From Chryseobacterium sp. (GTDB taxonomy: Bacteria; Bacteroidota; Bacteroidia; Flavobacteriales; Weeksellaceae), in the NCBI GenBank assembly GCA_003852805.1, contig RDDY01000353.1, positions 5,001 through 11,980 of the forward strand: 6,980 bases of DNA, in the 5' to 3' direction. Position 1 is the first letter of the stretch, and every line of letters begins with the position of its first letter. The translations under genes and the position numbers were made by a program. The notes under the pieces were generated by a model, which was not told the DNA's origin, ran no database searches, and saw nothing but the letters and a program-made list of their open reading frames with translations. Shown here piece by piece: positions 1 to 6,980 of the stretch.

Positions 1-2
1 AC

Positions 3-2045
3 AAAATTTTCGATGGCAATAAAAAGAGCTTCAACGATGTATTGGCGAACACAGGCCTGGGTGGCTCCGTAAAATCCGAGCTTTCCTACATCGATGCCGT
101 TAAAACTTTCCCCGAGAATATCGTCGTGAAATCTCAGCTGACCACTTCGGTCAACGAGGGCGGCGTAGATCTTCCCGTGACCTTGGGCGTGACCAGCAAT
201 ATCGTACTGCTGTCCCAAACGCCCATGCAACCGCGCTTTGCCGACGACAGAGTCGGCTATTTTACCGAGAAGCATTGGTTCTTCAACGACAGCCAGCAGC
301 GCATGGAAGAGCGCAAACTCATTACGCGCTGGCGCCTGGAGCCAAAGGATGAAGACAAAGAAAGATATTTGAGAGGCGAATTGGTAGAACCTAAGAAGCC
401 GATCGTTTACTACATCGATCCTGCCACGCCGCCGCAATGGCGCGACAAAATCATTGCTGGCGTTTATGATTGGCAGGTTGCCTTTGAAAAAGCGGGCTTT
501 AAAAACGCGATAATCGCCAAGATGCCGACAGAGGATGACAAAGATTTCGACATCGACGATGTTCGTTATTCCGTTATCACCTATGTGGCTTCGCCAAAAG
601 CTAATGCCATGGGACCGTCCGTGGTGGACCCGAGAAGCGGCGAGATCCTGGAATCCGATATCGTCTGGTGGCACAATGTAATGACCTCTCTGCACGACTG
701 GATGCGCATTCAGACAGGCCCGATCGATCCGAAAGCGCGCGGCAACAAGTTCAGCGACGAGCACATGGGCGAAGCCATCCGTTTCGTTTCCTCGCACGAA
801 GTGGGCCATACCTTCGGTCTGAAGCACAACATGGGCGCCTCTTTCGCCTATCCTGTGGAAGCTTTACGTTCGAAAGAATTTACCGACAGCATGGGTGGGA
901 CCGCGCCTTCTATTATGGACTATGCGCGTTATAATTACGTAGCACAACCCGAGGACGGCGTCACTGCCATTACTCCAAAAATCGGTGTGTACGACAAATA
1001 TGCCATCGAATGGGGCTACCGCTGGTACCCTGATATCAACACAGAAAAAGCGGCGCTCAAAAAAATGATTGCCAACCACGAAAACGACCCCAAATATTTC
1101 TACGGCGAGCAGCAGAGCTTTCTGGACACGGTGGACCCGCGCTCGCAGTCGGAAGACCTGGGCAACGATGCTGTGCTGGCCAGCCAATACGGCATGAAGA
1201 ACCTGAAAAGAGTGATAGATAACCTGCTTGCGTGGACTTATGAAGACGGCAAAACCTATGAAGATGCAGGCAGGCTCTACCTCAGCGCCGTAGGTCAGTG
1301 GGACCTGTACAGCCATCATGTGATGGCCAATGTGGGCGGCATCTATCTGGACCGTCCTGTATTCGGCAACAATAAAAAAGCCTACGAGCCTGTGCCTGCG
1401 CAGATGCAGCGGAAAGCGGTGGACTACCTGAACAAAAATGTCATCGATCTGCCGAAATGGTTGTTCTTCAACCCGATTCTGGAGAAAACCTACGCGGTGA
1501 AAAATACGCCTGTCGGGCCGTATGAGCAGTCGCCGTACACGCTTGCGCGCGGAATCCAGTACGCCATCATTTATTACCTCTTTACCGACGATCGACTGTT
1601 GCGCATGTTGGAAACGGAACTGAAGCGCGAAGAATTAGGAACAAACGCAGAAATCTACACCGTTCAGGATCTTTTTAACCAAGTGCGCGGCGCAGCCTTT
1701 GGCAGGAAAGGAGACCTGAGCATGCTGGAACGGATGACGCAGAAAAATTATGTGGATGCGCTTATTGTTTCTACCAATAAACTGTTCGAGAAAACTGCTG
1801 TGAAGGCGCTGTCGGTAGAGCAGACTTTGGGCGTGCCGATGCTCTGCAATTATCTGGATGATGACCAAATGCTGCGCAACATCAACTATTCATCGATGAA
1901 GCGCGTTTCTGAAGTAACCACCTACAAGAGAGCCGAGCTACAGAATGTGTTAAACCTCATCCGCAAGAGAAAAAACAGCGGAGACTCGGCAACGCGGGCA
2001 CATTACGCAGATTTGATGATCCGTATTGAAGAAGCTTTAAAATAA
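3..2045 (+). CDS. Zinc-dependent metalloprotease, metzincin type (DUF5117/DUF4953-like), 5' end cut by window
   Basis: This is most of a large zinc endopeptidase. The frame stays open to the left window edge, so the gene begins outside; an in-frame TTG at 42 is not a credible start. About 680 residues are visible, and related proteins are typically around 800 or more, so a signal peptide and N-terminal domain are probably missing. The catalytic site is the metzincin signature HEVGHTFGLKH (nt 795-827), with all three zinc-binding histidines and the catalytic glutamate. A Met-turn, SIMDY, follows at nt 909-923. Before the site, PIVYYID (nt 399-419) and DPRSGEI (nt 627-647) match the conserved core of the Bacteroidota family annotated as zinc-dependent metalloprotease with DUF5117 and DUF4953 (Met_zincin) domains. 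The 3' end is intact, with a TAA stop. The protein is probably exported and would act on proteins or peptides in the envelope or outside the cell. Its natural substrate is unknown. It lies 92 bp upstream of the susC-like gene with no clear terminator between, which suggests shared transcription. Confidence 0.92.
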   Translation, partial: KIFDGNKKSFNDVLANTGLGGSVKSELSYIDAVKTFPENIVVKSQLTTSVNEGGVDLPVTLGVTSNIVLLSQTPMQPRFADDRVGYFTEKHWFFNDSQQRMEERKLITRWRLEPKDEDKERYLRGELVEPKKPIVYYIDPATPPQWRDKIIAGVYDWQVAFEKAGFKNAIIAKMPTEDDKDFDIDDVRYSVITYVASPKANAMGPSVVDPRSGEILESDIVWWHNVMTSLHDWMRIQTGPIDPKARGNKFSDEHMGEAIRFVSSHEVGHTFGLKHNMGASFAYPVEALRSKEFTDSMGGTAPSIMDYARYNYVAQPEDGVTAITPKIGVYDKYAIEWGYRWYPDINTEKAALKKMIANHENDPKYFYGEQQSFLDTVDPRSQSEDLGNDAVLASQYGMKNLKRVIDNLLAWTYEDGKTYEDAGRLYLSAVGQWDLYSHHVMANVGGIYLDRPVFGNNKKAYEPVPAQMQRKAVDYLNKNVIDLPKWLFFNPILEKTYAVKNTPVGPYEQSPYTLARGIQYAIIYYLFTDDRLLRMLETELKREELGTNAEIYTVQDLFNQVRGAAFGRKGDLSMLERMTQKNYVDALIVSTNKLFEKTAVKALSVEQTLGVPMLCNYLDDDQMLRNINYSSMKRVSEVTTYKRAELQNVLNLIRKRKNSGDSATRAHYADLMIRIEEALK

Positions 2046-2137
2046 ACCGTATTTAACCATAAGAGAGAACAGCCGTCAAAGTAACCACGATCACTCGTAC
2101 AGAACAGGAAACGGCTAAAAAATACAGACCATAGAAA

Positions 2138-5100
2138 ATGAAAAAATCATTAGTTCTTTTACCTCTGTTGGCCGCCAGCATGGCCTATGCCCAGCAGAAG
2201 AGGGTGATCACAGGAACTGTGCAGGACGGCACCACGGCCAAAGGTTTGGTAGGTGCTTCAGTAAAAATCGATGCACAGTCGGTTTCTTCTGCCACTTCGG
2301 AGGCAGGCATTATCGAGAGCGTCTCGGTGGGTACCATCACGGCAAAAGAAGGCCGCTTCTCGCTGGAACTTCCTGCCGATACCCAATCCGTTACCATCAG
2401 CTTCCCCGGTTACGAAGCTGAGATTTTGCAGCTGTATCCAGGACAGTCGCAGTACACGGTAAAACTGCAAGCTGTAAACAATTCGGGCAAGGAATCCAGC
2501 ATTCAGGAAGTGGTGCTTACGGGCTACCAGAAAATCGAAAAGCGCAAACTGACTTCTGCCGTGAACACCGTGAAGATGAACGATATTCAGCAGGCAGGCG
2601 TCGCGAGCGTGGATAAACTGTTGGAAGGTCAGGTGGCAGGTGTGGTCGTCACGCCCGAAACAGGAGCGCCGGGCGGTCCTGCAAAGATTAGAATCCGCGG
2701 TACGGCATCATTGTCGGGGCCGCAGGATCCGCTGTGGGTCATCGACGGTTTGCCGCTGGAAGGAAATGATGTTCCCGATTTCAGCGATAAAGACAATCTC
2801 GATCAGCTGCAGAACTTCTCGATTGCAGGACTGAACCCGAACGATATTGAAGATATTACGATATTGAAAGACGCCGCTGCCACAGCCATTTACGGTGCCA
2901 GAGCAGCCAACGGTGTGATCTCCATTACCACCAAGAAAGGCAAGAAAGGCGCGATGAAACTGAACTTCAACGCCGATACTTTCGTGAACCTTCGTCCTGA
3001 TTTTTCAAAACTGAATCTGCTGAACGCCTCAGAGAAAGTAGATTTGGAACTGATGTTGGCGGGCAGATCTGACCTGACTTTCCGCGACGACAAAGGCGAA
3101 GTCATGCGCATTCTGAACGCTGCCAATCAGCTTGATGCTTTCCGCGCGGGCGGCTGGGAAGCGCTGAGCCCCGAAGCACAAGCGCAAATCAGCGCGCTGC
3201 GCAACAACAATACCGATTGGGGTAAACTGCTGTACCGCACCGCCATCAACCGTCAGTACGGCGCCAGCGTTTCGGGCGGCACCAACAATTCTGACTATTA
3301 CCTCTCGCTGGGTTATTTCAACGAGCAGGGAACAACCATCGGCACTGGCTTCGAGCGTTTTAACCTGACTTTAAAAAACAATTATAAGGTCAATGACAGA
3401 CTAAATGTTGGCATCTCCGTTTTCGGTACCGACAGCGAAAGAAAATCATTTGTGACCGATGCCGATGCCTCCATCAATCCGGTCAACTATTCCAGAAATG
3501 TCAATCCGTACCTGACGCCGTTCAACGCAGATGGTTCCTACCGATACGACCGCGATATCGACGGTTTCGATGATCGCTATATTCCGTTCAACTTCCTCGA
3601 GGAAAGAGAGAATACGCATTATTCACTGAAGAATAAATCGTTAAAAGCCATCCTGGACCTCGACTATAAACTGGCGAAAGGGCTGAAGCTCGCTTCGCAA
3701 TTCGGCATCCAGTACGATGTGAACGATACCGAGAAGTACGCGGCCCAAAACACCTATTTTACCAGAAAGCTGAAAGAGGCGACGCGCTATTACCAGAACG
3801 GCGGCTATAAATACTTCCTGCCCGAGGGGGCCATCAAGCAGAACTGGGACAATGATTTCTTCCAGTACAACTGGAAATTACAGGCGCTCTACAGCACCAA
3901 AATTGGCAGCCGTCATGAAATCGATTTGATGGCAGGTTCTGAACTGCGAAAAACCATGGACAATACCACGGTGACCAAAGCTTTCGGTTACAATCCCGTC
4001 ACCAAAAGAGCGACCCCGATTGTCTTCCCAAGCTCCAATTATGCTTCGGACAAGAGATTCGAAGCCTATAGAGAGATCGCGCCGATTGAGAATGCTTACG
4101 CTTCCTTCTACGCTACCGCGTCCTACACTTTTGACCGAAAATACACCTTCTTCGGAAGTGCGCGCTACGATGGAACCAACCTTTTCGGCGTGGACAAAAA
4201 ATACCGTTACCTGCCGATCTGGGCAGCCTCGGCATCGTGGCTGGCATCGCGCGAAGAGTTCATGCAGAATGTGGACTTCATCTCGAACCTGAGATTCAGA
4301 GGTTCCTACGGTTTGCAGGGGAACATCGACCGAAATACCTCGCCGTACTTCATCGGCGAATACAGCGACACGAGCATTTTGCCGGGCACCAGAGAAGACA
4401 TCATCAATGTCATCAGTCCGCCAAACGGTAAACTGCGCTGGGAGAAGACAACCAATACCAATGTCGGCGTAGATCTCGGTCTGTTCGACAACAGAATTAA
4501 CTTTACGGCAGATGTTTATCACCGTCAGGGAACCGACATGATCAGCATGAAGGAAACGCCGCTGGAAACAGGTTTCGAATATACGATGGTGAACTGGGGC
4601 AGCCTGACCAATAAAGGTTTTGAACTCGCACTTTCCACCAGAAACATCAACAGCGACAATTTCAAGTGGAATACCACCATCAACTTTGCGCACAACAAGA
4701 GCACCGTATTAGATGAACAGGTGCGTGACAATTCTACCTTGCCGTCAAGAGTCGGCTTTCCTGTGAATGCAGTTTTTGCGCTGAAAACGGCAGGAATAGA
4801 CGCAAACGGCGACCCGCTGTTCTGGAAAGGCAACGACAAAGTCAGCGCTGCGGAGTTCTTCCAACTGTATGATGAGTGGGGCGATTTCTACCCGGGTCAA
4901 CTGGTCGGCACCAAACTCAGCAACTCCGATATCCGCGGCTTGTTCACCTACATCGGCGACCGCGATCCGAAATATACGGGCGGTATCATCAACAATTTTA
5001 AATACAAAAATTTTGATCTCGCCGTTTCTGCTGCGTTCAATCTGAAGCAAACCGTGATGCGTTCACCGTCTTTCCGCGGCATGGAACTGGACCGTGGCCG

Positions 5101-5476
5101 AAACTACACTCAGGACATCTGGCAGGCGGGAAGTACATTGCCGGGTATCACGAGCGGCGACATCGACGCGAATCCTGATGGCTGGATGGCCAACAAATGG
5201 TTTGCCGATAACCGCGCCAACACTTATGCGCTGCTGGACATCTGGGCGAAAGAGATCTCGTATCTGCGGATTTCCAGCATTCGTCTTGGCTATACGCTGC
5301 CGAAGGCTTTTACCGATCAGGTGGGCGTCTCGTCGCTGCGGCTGAATGTGGAGGCCCGCAACCTCTTTGTCTTCAGCAACGGCTACGACGGTTACTTCGA
5401 TCCTGAAACCTACGGAAATATCTACGCACAGCCGATTCAGAAGTCGGTGACGGTAGGACTGAACCTTTCATTTTAA
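2138..5476 (+). CDS. SusC/RagA-family TonB-linked outer membrane transporter
   Basis: This complete 1112-residue protein is a TonB-dependent outer membrane barrel that would import ligands handed over by its SusD partner. The ATG is the only sensible start: an in-frame TAG lies two codons upstream and a signal peptide follows directly, with predicted cleavage after the AYA at residues 16-18. Residues about 21-112 form a carboxypeptidase-regulatory-like beta-sandwich domain. There is no STN domain, so direct signalling to an anti-sigma factor is not expected. The plug begins near EVVLTGYQ (124-131), a variant of the usual VVVGYG. It includes IRIRGTASLSG (184-194) and the SusC hallmark LNPNDIEDITILKDAAATA (232-250) followed by IYGARAANGVI. 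The rest is a 22-strand-type barrel rich in aromatic/Asn turns, with YLRISSIRLGYTLP near the C-terminus and a terminal VGLNLSF ending in Phe, as expected for insertion by the BAM machinery. The susD-like gene follows after 78 bp. The substrate cannot be read from sequence; the adjacent protease points to peptides. Confidence 0.97.
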   Translation: MKKSLVLLPLLAASMAYAQQKRVITGTVQDGTTAKGLVGASVKIDAQSVSSATSEAGIIESVSVGTITAKEGRFSLELPADTQSVTISFPGYEAEILQLYPGQSQYTVKLQAVNNSGKESSIQEVVLTGYQKIEKRKLTSAVNTVKMNDIQQAGVASVDKLLEGQVAGVVVTPETGAPGGPAKIRIRGTASLSGPQDPLWVIDGLPLEGNDVPDFSDKDNLDQLQNFSIAGLNPNDIEDITILKDAAATAIYGARAANGVISITTKKGKKGAMKLNFNADTFVNLRPDFSKLNLLNASEKVDLELMLAGRSDLTFRDDKGEVMRILNAANQLDAFRAGGWEALSPEAQAQISALRNNNTDWGKLLYRTAINRQYGASVSGGTNNSDYYLSLGYFNEQGTTIGTGFERFNLTLKNNYKVNDRLNVGISVFGTDSERKSFVTDADASINPVNYSRNVNPYLTPFNADGSYRYDRDIDGFDDRYIPFNFLEERENTHYSLKNKSLKAILDLDYKLAKGLKLASQFGIQYDVNDTEKYAAQNTYFTRKLKEATRYYQNGGYKYFLPEGAIKQNWDNDFFQYNWKLQALYSTKIGSRHEIDLMAGSELRKTMDNTTVTKAFGYNPVTKRATPIVFPSSNYASDKRFEAYREIAPIENAYASFYATASYTFDRKYTFFGSARYDGTNLFGVDKKYRYLPIWAASASWLASREEFMQNVDFISNLRFRGSYGLQGNIDRNTSPYFIGEYSDTSILPGTREDIINVISPPNGKLRWEKTTNTNVGVDLGLFDNRINFTADVYHRQGTDMISMKETPLETGFEYTMVNWGSLTNKGFELALSTRNINSDNFKWNTTINFAHNKSTVLDEQVRDNSTLPSRVGFPVNAVFALKTAGIDANGDPLFWKGNDKVSAAEFFQLYDEWGDFYPGQLVGTKLSNSDIRGLFTYIGDRDPKYTGGIINNFKYKNFDLAVSAAFNLKQTVMRSPSFRGMELDRGRNYTQDIWQAGSTLPGITSGDIDANPDGWMANKWFADNRANTYALLDIWAKEISYLRISSIRLGYTLPKAFTDQVGVSSLRLNVEARNLFVFSNGYDGYFDPETYGNIYAQPIQKSVTVGLNLSF

Positions 5477-5496
5477 CACATTTTAAAAAGGCAACG

Positions 5497-5528
5497 GCTG
5501 TTTGGAATTTATAAAAAGACCGAACAGC
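5497..5528 (+). other. Hairpin between the susC- and susD-like genes
   Basis: The arms GCTGTTTGG (5497-5505) and CCGAACAGC (5520-5528) can pair over nine positions, with one G-U pair in RNA, around a 14-base A/T-rich loop. No T-tract follows, so this does not look like a complete intrinsic terminator. It may affect mRNA stability, processing or the relative output of the two genes, but this is inference from the pairing alone and the stem could be a chance occurrence. Confidence 0.4.
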
Positions 5529-5554
5529 AGTGGCCAAAAAAGCATACATCAGCA

Positions 5555-6874
5555 ATGAAAAGAATATTCACCATAGCAGCCGTTGCCGCGCTCAGTTTGG
5601 GCACCGTAAGCTGCGACCGTTTCCTTGACATCCAGCCCGAAGGAAAAGTGATCCCGACTTCTACGGAAGATTACCGCGAGGTGCTCACTTCGGCTTATGC
5701 CAAATATCCTGCGCACAAATCGCTCTCGGCCTTGCGTACCGATGAATTGATGCTGGATGAATACAGCATGGATTTCCCGAACTACCGTGAGATCGCCATG
5801 TGGAAAGATTCCAACCTTGACGCGGTGACCACACAGTTTCCGTGGGTGAGTTTTTATTCCACCATTTTCTATCTGAACCAAACCATCAATGAAGGCACCA
5901 AAACCATGGCTGCAGGCGATGAAAAGAATCAGATTCTGGCCGAGGCTCATGCTTTAAGAGCTTACGCTTATTTTGATTTGGTGAACCTTTACGGCAAGCC
6001 GTACAACGCTGCCACCGCAGCTTCGGACAAGGGCGTGCCGATCAGCCTCGACATCGATCTTGAGCAGGTATTGCCCGCTTCCTCGGTGCAGCAGGTGTAT
6101 GATCAGATTCATGCAGACCTGGCGCAGGCTGAAAATCTGATGGTGAAAGCCAAGCAGGAACAGGCGACGCGTTACCGTTTTTCAAAAGCGGCCCTGAAAG
6201 CTTTGGAAGCACGCGTGGCACTGTATCAGCGGAATTATGATGCAGCGCTCACTTTTGCCGATGCCGCCTTGGCCATCCAAAATGAACTGGTGGATCTGAA
6301 TGCAACGGCCACCGTGCCGAGCCGTTTCGATTCTAAAGAATCCATTATGTCGTTGGATTATGCGTTTAACAATGCCGTGCAGAATGTTTCTTTTGCTTCG
6401 CCGGAACTCATCGGCAGTTATGACCAGGCAAACGACAAGCGTTTCGGGCTTTACTTTGAAAAATCAGGCAGTAAGTACAAAGTGAAAAAAGGCGGCACCA
6501 CCGATTTCAGAGTATCGTTCAGAACGGCCGAACTGTATTTCATCAAATCGGAAGCGCTGCTGAAACTCGGACAGTTGTCACAGGCCAAAGATGCGTTGTT
6601 AACGGTTCTGGCGAAGAGGTACACTGTGGCAGGATTTACAGATCTCCAAACCACGGTGGGTGCGATGAACGCCACAGATTTTATGAAATTCATCCTCGAT
6701 GAGCGTTTCCGCGAATTTACCGCCGAAGGCCACCGCTGGTTCGACCTGAGAAGAGCCGACCAAAAACAAATTACCCATACCGTCAGCGGAATGCAGTATG
6801 TCCTGCAGCCGGGCGATGTACGTTACACCATAGAAATACCGCCGTCGGCTAAGGTCAACAACCCCAATCTGTAA
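5555..6874 (+). CDS. SusD/RagB-family nutrient-binding outer membrane lipoprotein
   Basis: This complete 439-residue protein is the surface lipoprotein partner that forms a lid over the SusC barrel and captures ligand. The ATG is followed at once by a lipoprotein signal peptide ending in TVSC, with Cys20 as the lipidation site. The next residues, CDRFLDIQPEG, are the characteristic SusD start. AEAHALRAYAYFDLVNLYG (129-147) is the first typical TPR helix pair, and SFRTAELYFIKSEALLKLG (321-339) is the later TPR element. The C-terminal signature DERFREFTAEGHRWFDLRR (382-400) is strongly conserved in the RagB/SusD family, as is the ending with an IPPS segment (428-431) and NNPNL. The protein is shorter than many SusD homologues, which are often 500-550 residues; the shortening appears to fall mainly in the middle, about residues 245-320. 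It lies 78 bp after the susC-like gene, is probably co-transcribed with it, and is followed by a strong terminator that ends the unit. The ligand is unknown; a peptide ligand is inferred from the protease upstream. Confidence 0.97.
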   Translation: MKRIFTIAAVAALSLGTVSCDRFLDIQPEGKVIPTSTEDYREVLTSAYAKYPAHKSLSALRTDELMLDEYSMDFPNYREIAMWKDSNLDAVTTQFPWVSFYSTIFYLNQTINEGTKTMAAGDEKNQILAEAHALRAYAYFDLVNLYGKPYNAATAASDKGVPISLDIDLEQVLPASSVQQVYDQIHADLAQAENLMVKAKQEQATRYRFSKAALKALEARVALYQRNYDAALTFADAALAIQNELVDLNATATVPSRFDSKESIMSLDYAFNNAVQNVSFASPELIGSYDQANDKRFGLYFEKSGSKYKVKKGGTTDFRVSFRTAELYFIKSEALLKLGQLSQAKDALLTVLAKRYTVAGFTDLQTTVGAMNATDFMKFILDERFREFTAEGHRWFDLRRADQKQITHTVSGMQYVLQPGDVRYTIEIPPSAKVNNPNL

Positions 6875-6903
6875 ATTTTCTTCATATCATTTTTTTTACA
6901 GCA

Positions 6904-6943
6904 ACCGTCTGAGCCACAGGTCTCGGGCGGTTTTTCTATTTTT
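6904..6943 (+). terminator. Intrinsic terminator after the susD-like gene
   Basis: The arms ACCGTCTGAG (6904-6913) and CTCGGGCGGT (6922-6931) form a ten-base-pair stem, with two G-U pairs in RNA, around an eight-base loop. The T-rich run TTTTTCTATTTTT (6931-6943) follows immediately. It begins 30 bases after the susD stop and faces the same way as the operon. No A-tract precedes the stem on the left (a T8 run lies there instead), so it should work in one direction only. Confidence 0.87.
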
Positions 6944-6944
6944 G
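6937..6944 (+). promoter_or_regulatory. Possible Bacteroidota -7 promoter element for the downstream regulator
   Basis: TATTTTTG matches the Bacteroidota -7 consensus TAnnTTTG exactly and ends seven bases before the ATG at 6952. I find no TTG or TTTG at the usual -33 distance, where the terminator stem lies, so only half of the promoter is supported. The match also sits inside a T-rich terminator tail, where such a motif can arise by chance. Confidence 0.35.
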
Positions 6945-6951
6945 CATAACC

Positions 6952-6980
6952 ATGAGAGTTGCAATTGTAGAGGATGAGCT
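6952..6980 (+). CDS. Probable response regulator, N-terminal fragment (3' end outside window)
   Basis: Only nine full codons are visible, reading MRVAIVEDE, plus the first two bases (CT) of a codon that must encode Leu if it is complete. This is the typical first beta strand of a receiver domain, ending in the acidic residues (Glu7, Asp8) that help bind the magnesium ion near the phosphorylated aspartate. The output domain is outside the window; LytTR and OmpR-type regulators both start this way, and I cannot choose between them. The start is 77 bp after the susD stop and follows a terminator, so it is probably its own transcription unit and need not control the transport locus. Confidence 0.72.

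Noticed and set aside
42..44. TTG as the start of the protease gene
   Set aside because: The frame is open without a stop to the window edge, no signal peptide follows the TTG, and the family normally has a longer N-terminal part.
864..1319. A 151-codon open frame on the minus strand inside the protease gene
   Set aside because: It lies opposite the conserved protease sequence, including the Met-turn, and has no independent support.
3878..4693. A 271-codon open frame on the minus strand inside the susC-like gene
   Set aside because: It is antisense to a clear SusC coding region, shows no recognisable domain, and its composition fits a shadow of the codon use of the + strand gene.
2068..5502. 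AACAGCCGT in the first gap (2068-2076) matching the reverse complement of 5494-5502 in the second gap, as a shared operator
   Set aside because: A nine-base match between two gaps of this size is only mildly unlikely by chance, and in the second gap it overlaps the hairpin arm.
6890..6897. A T8 run after the susD-like gene as a first terminator
   Set aside because: No stem-loop precedes it; the well-formed terminator is the one at 6904-6943.

Overview
The window comes from a member of the Bacteroidota, probably a flavobacterium-type organism. The evidence is a classic SusC/SusD outer-membrane pair, a Bacteroidota-type zinc metalloprotease beside it, A-rich sequence instead of Shine-Dalgarno sites before the start codons, and a TAnnTTTG-type promoter element. 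Base composition looks close to 50% GC by eye, which is fairly high for many flavobacteria, so the family or genus cannot be fixed.

Layout, all on the + strand: (1) from the left edge to 2045, the 3' part of a gene for a large secreted metzincin-type zinc metalloprotease, cut by the window; (2) a 92-bp gap with no convincing terminator or promoter; (3) 2138-5476, a complete SusC/RagA-family TonB-dependent transporter; (4) a 78-bp gap with a hairpin but no U-tract; (5) 5555-6874, a complete, rather short SusD/RagB-family surface lipoprotein; (6) a 77-bp gap with a strong intrinsic terminator (6904-6943), whose T-tract contains a perfect match to the Bacteroidota -7 promoter element; (7) from 6952, the first nine codons of a gene that looks like a response regulator. 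There is no stretch over 300 bases without a gene.

A consistent reading is a nutrient-acquisition locus for protein or peptide. The metalloprotease would cut proteins or peptides, the SusD lipoprotein would hold the product at the cell surface, and the SusC barrel would import it using TonB energy. Known RagAB transporters import oligopeptides, which supports the idea, but nothing in the window shows the substrate directly. No carbohydrate-active enzyme is present. The response regulator lies beyond the terminator and is probably a separate transcription unit.

I see no CRISPR array, tRNA, rRNA, insertion sequence or clearly new system. The most interesting points are the protease placed upstream of susC, the terminator/promoter overlap with an almost leaderless downstream gene, and departures from the usual pattern in the SusC N-terminal domain and the SusD protein.
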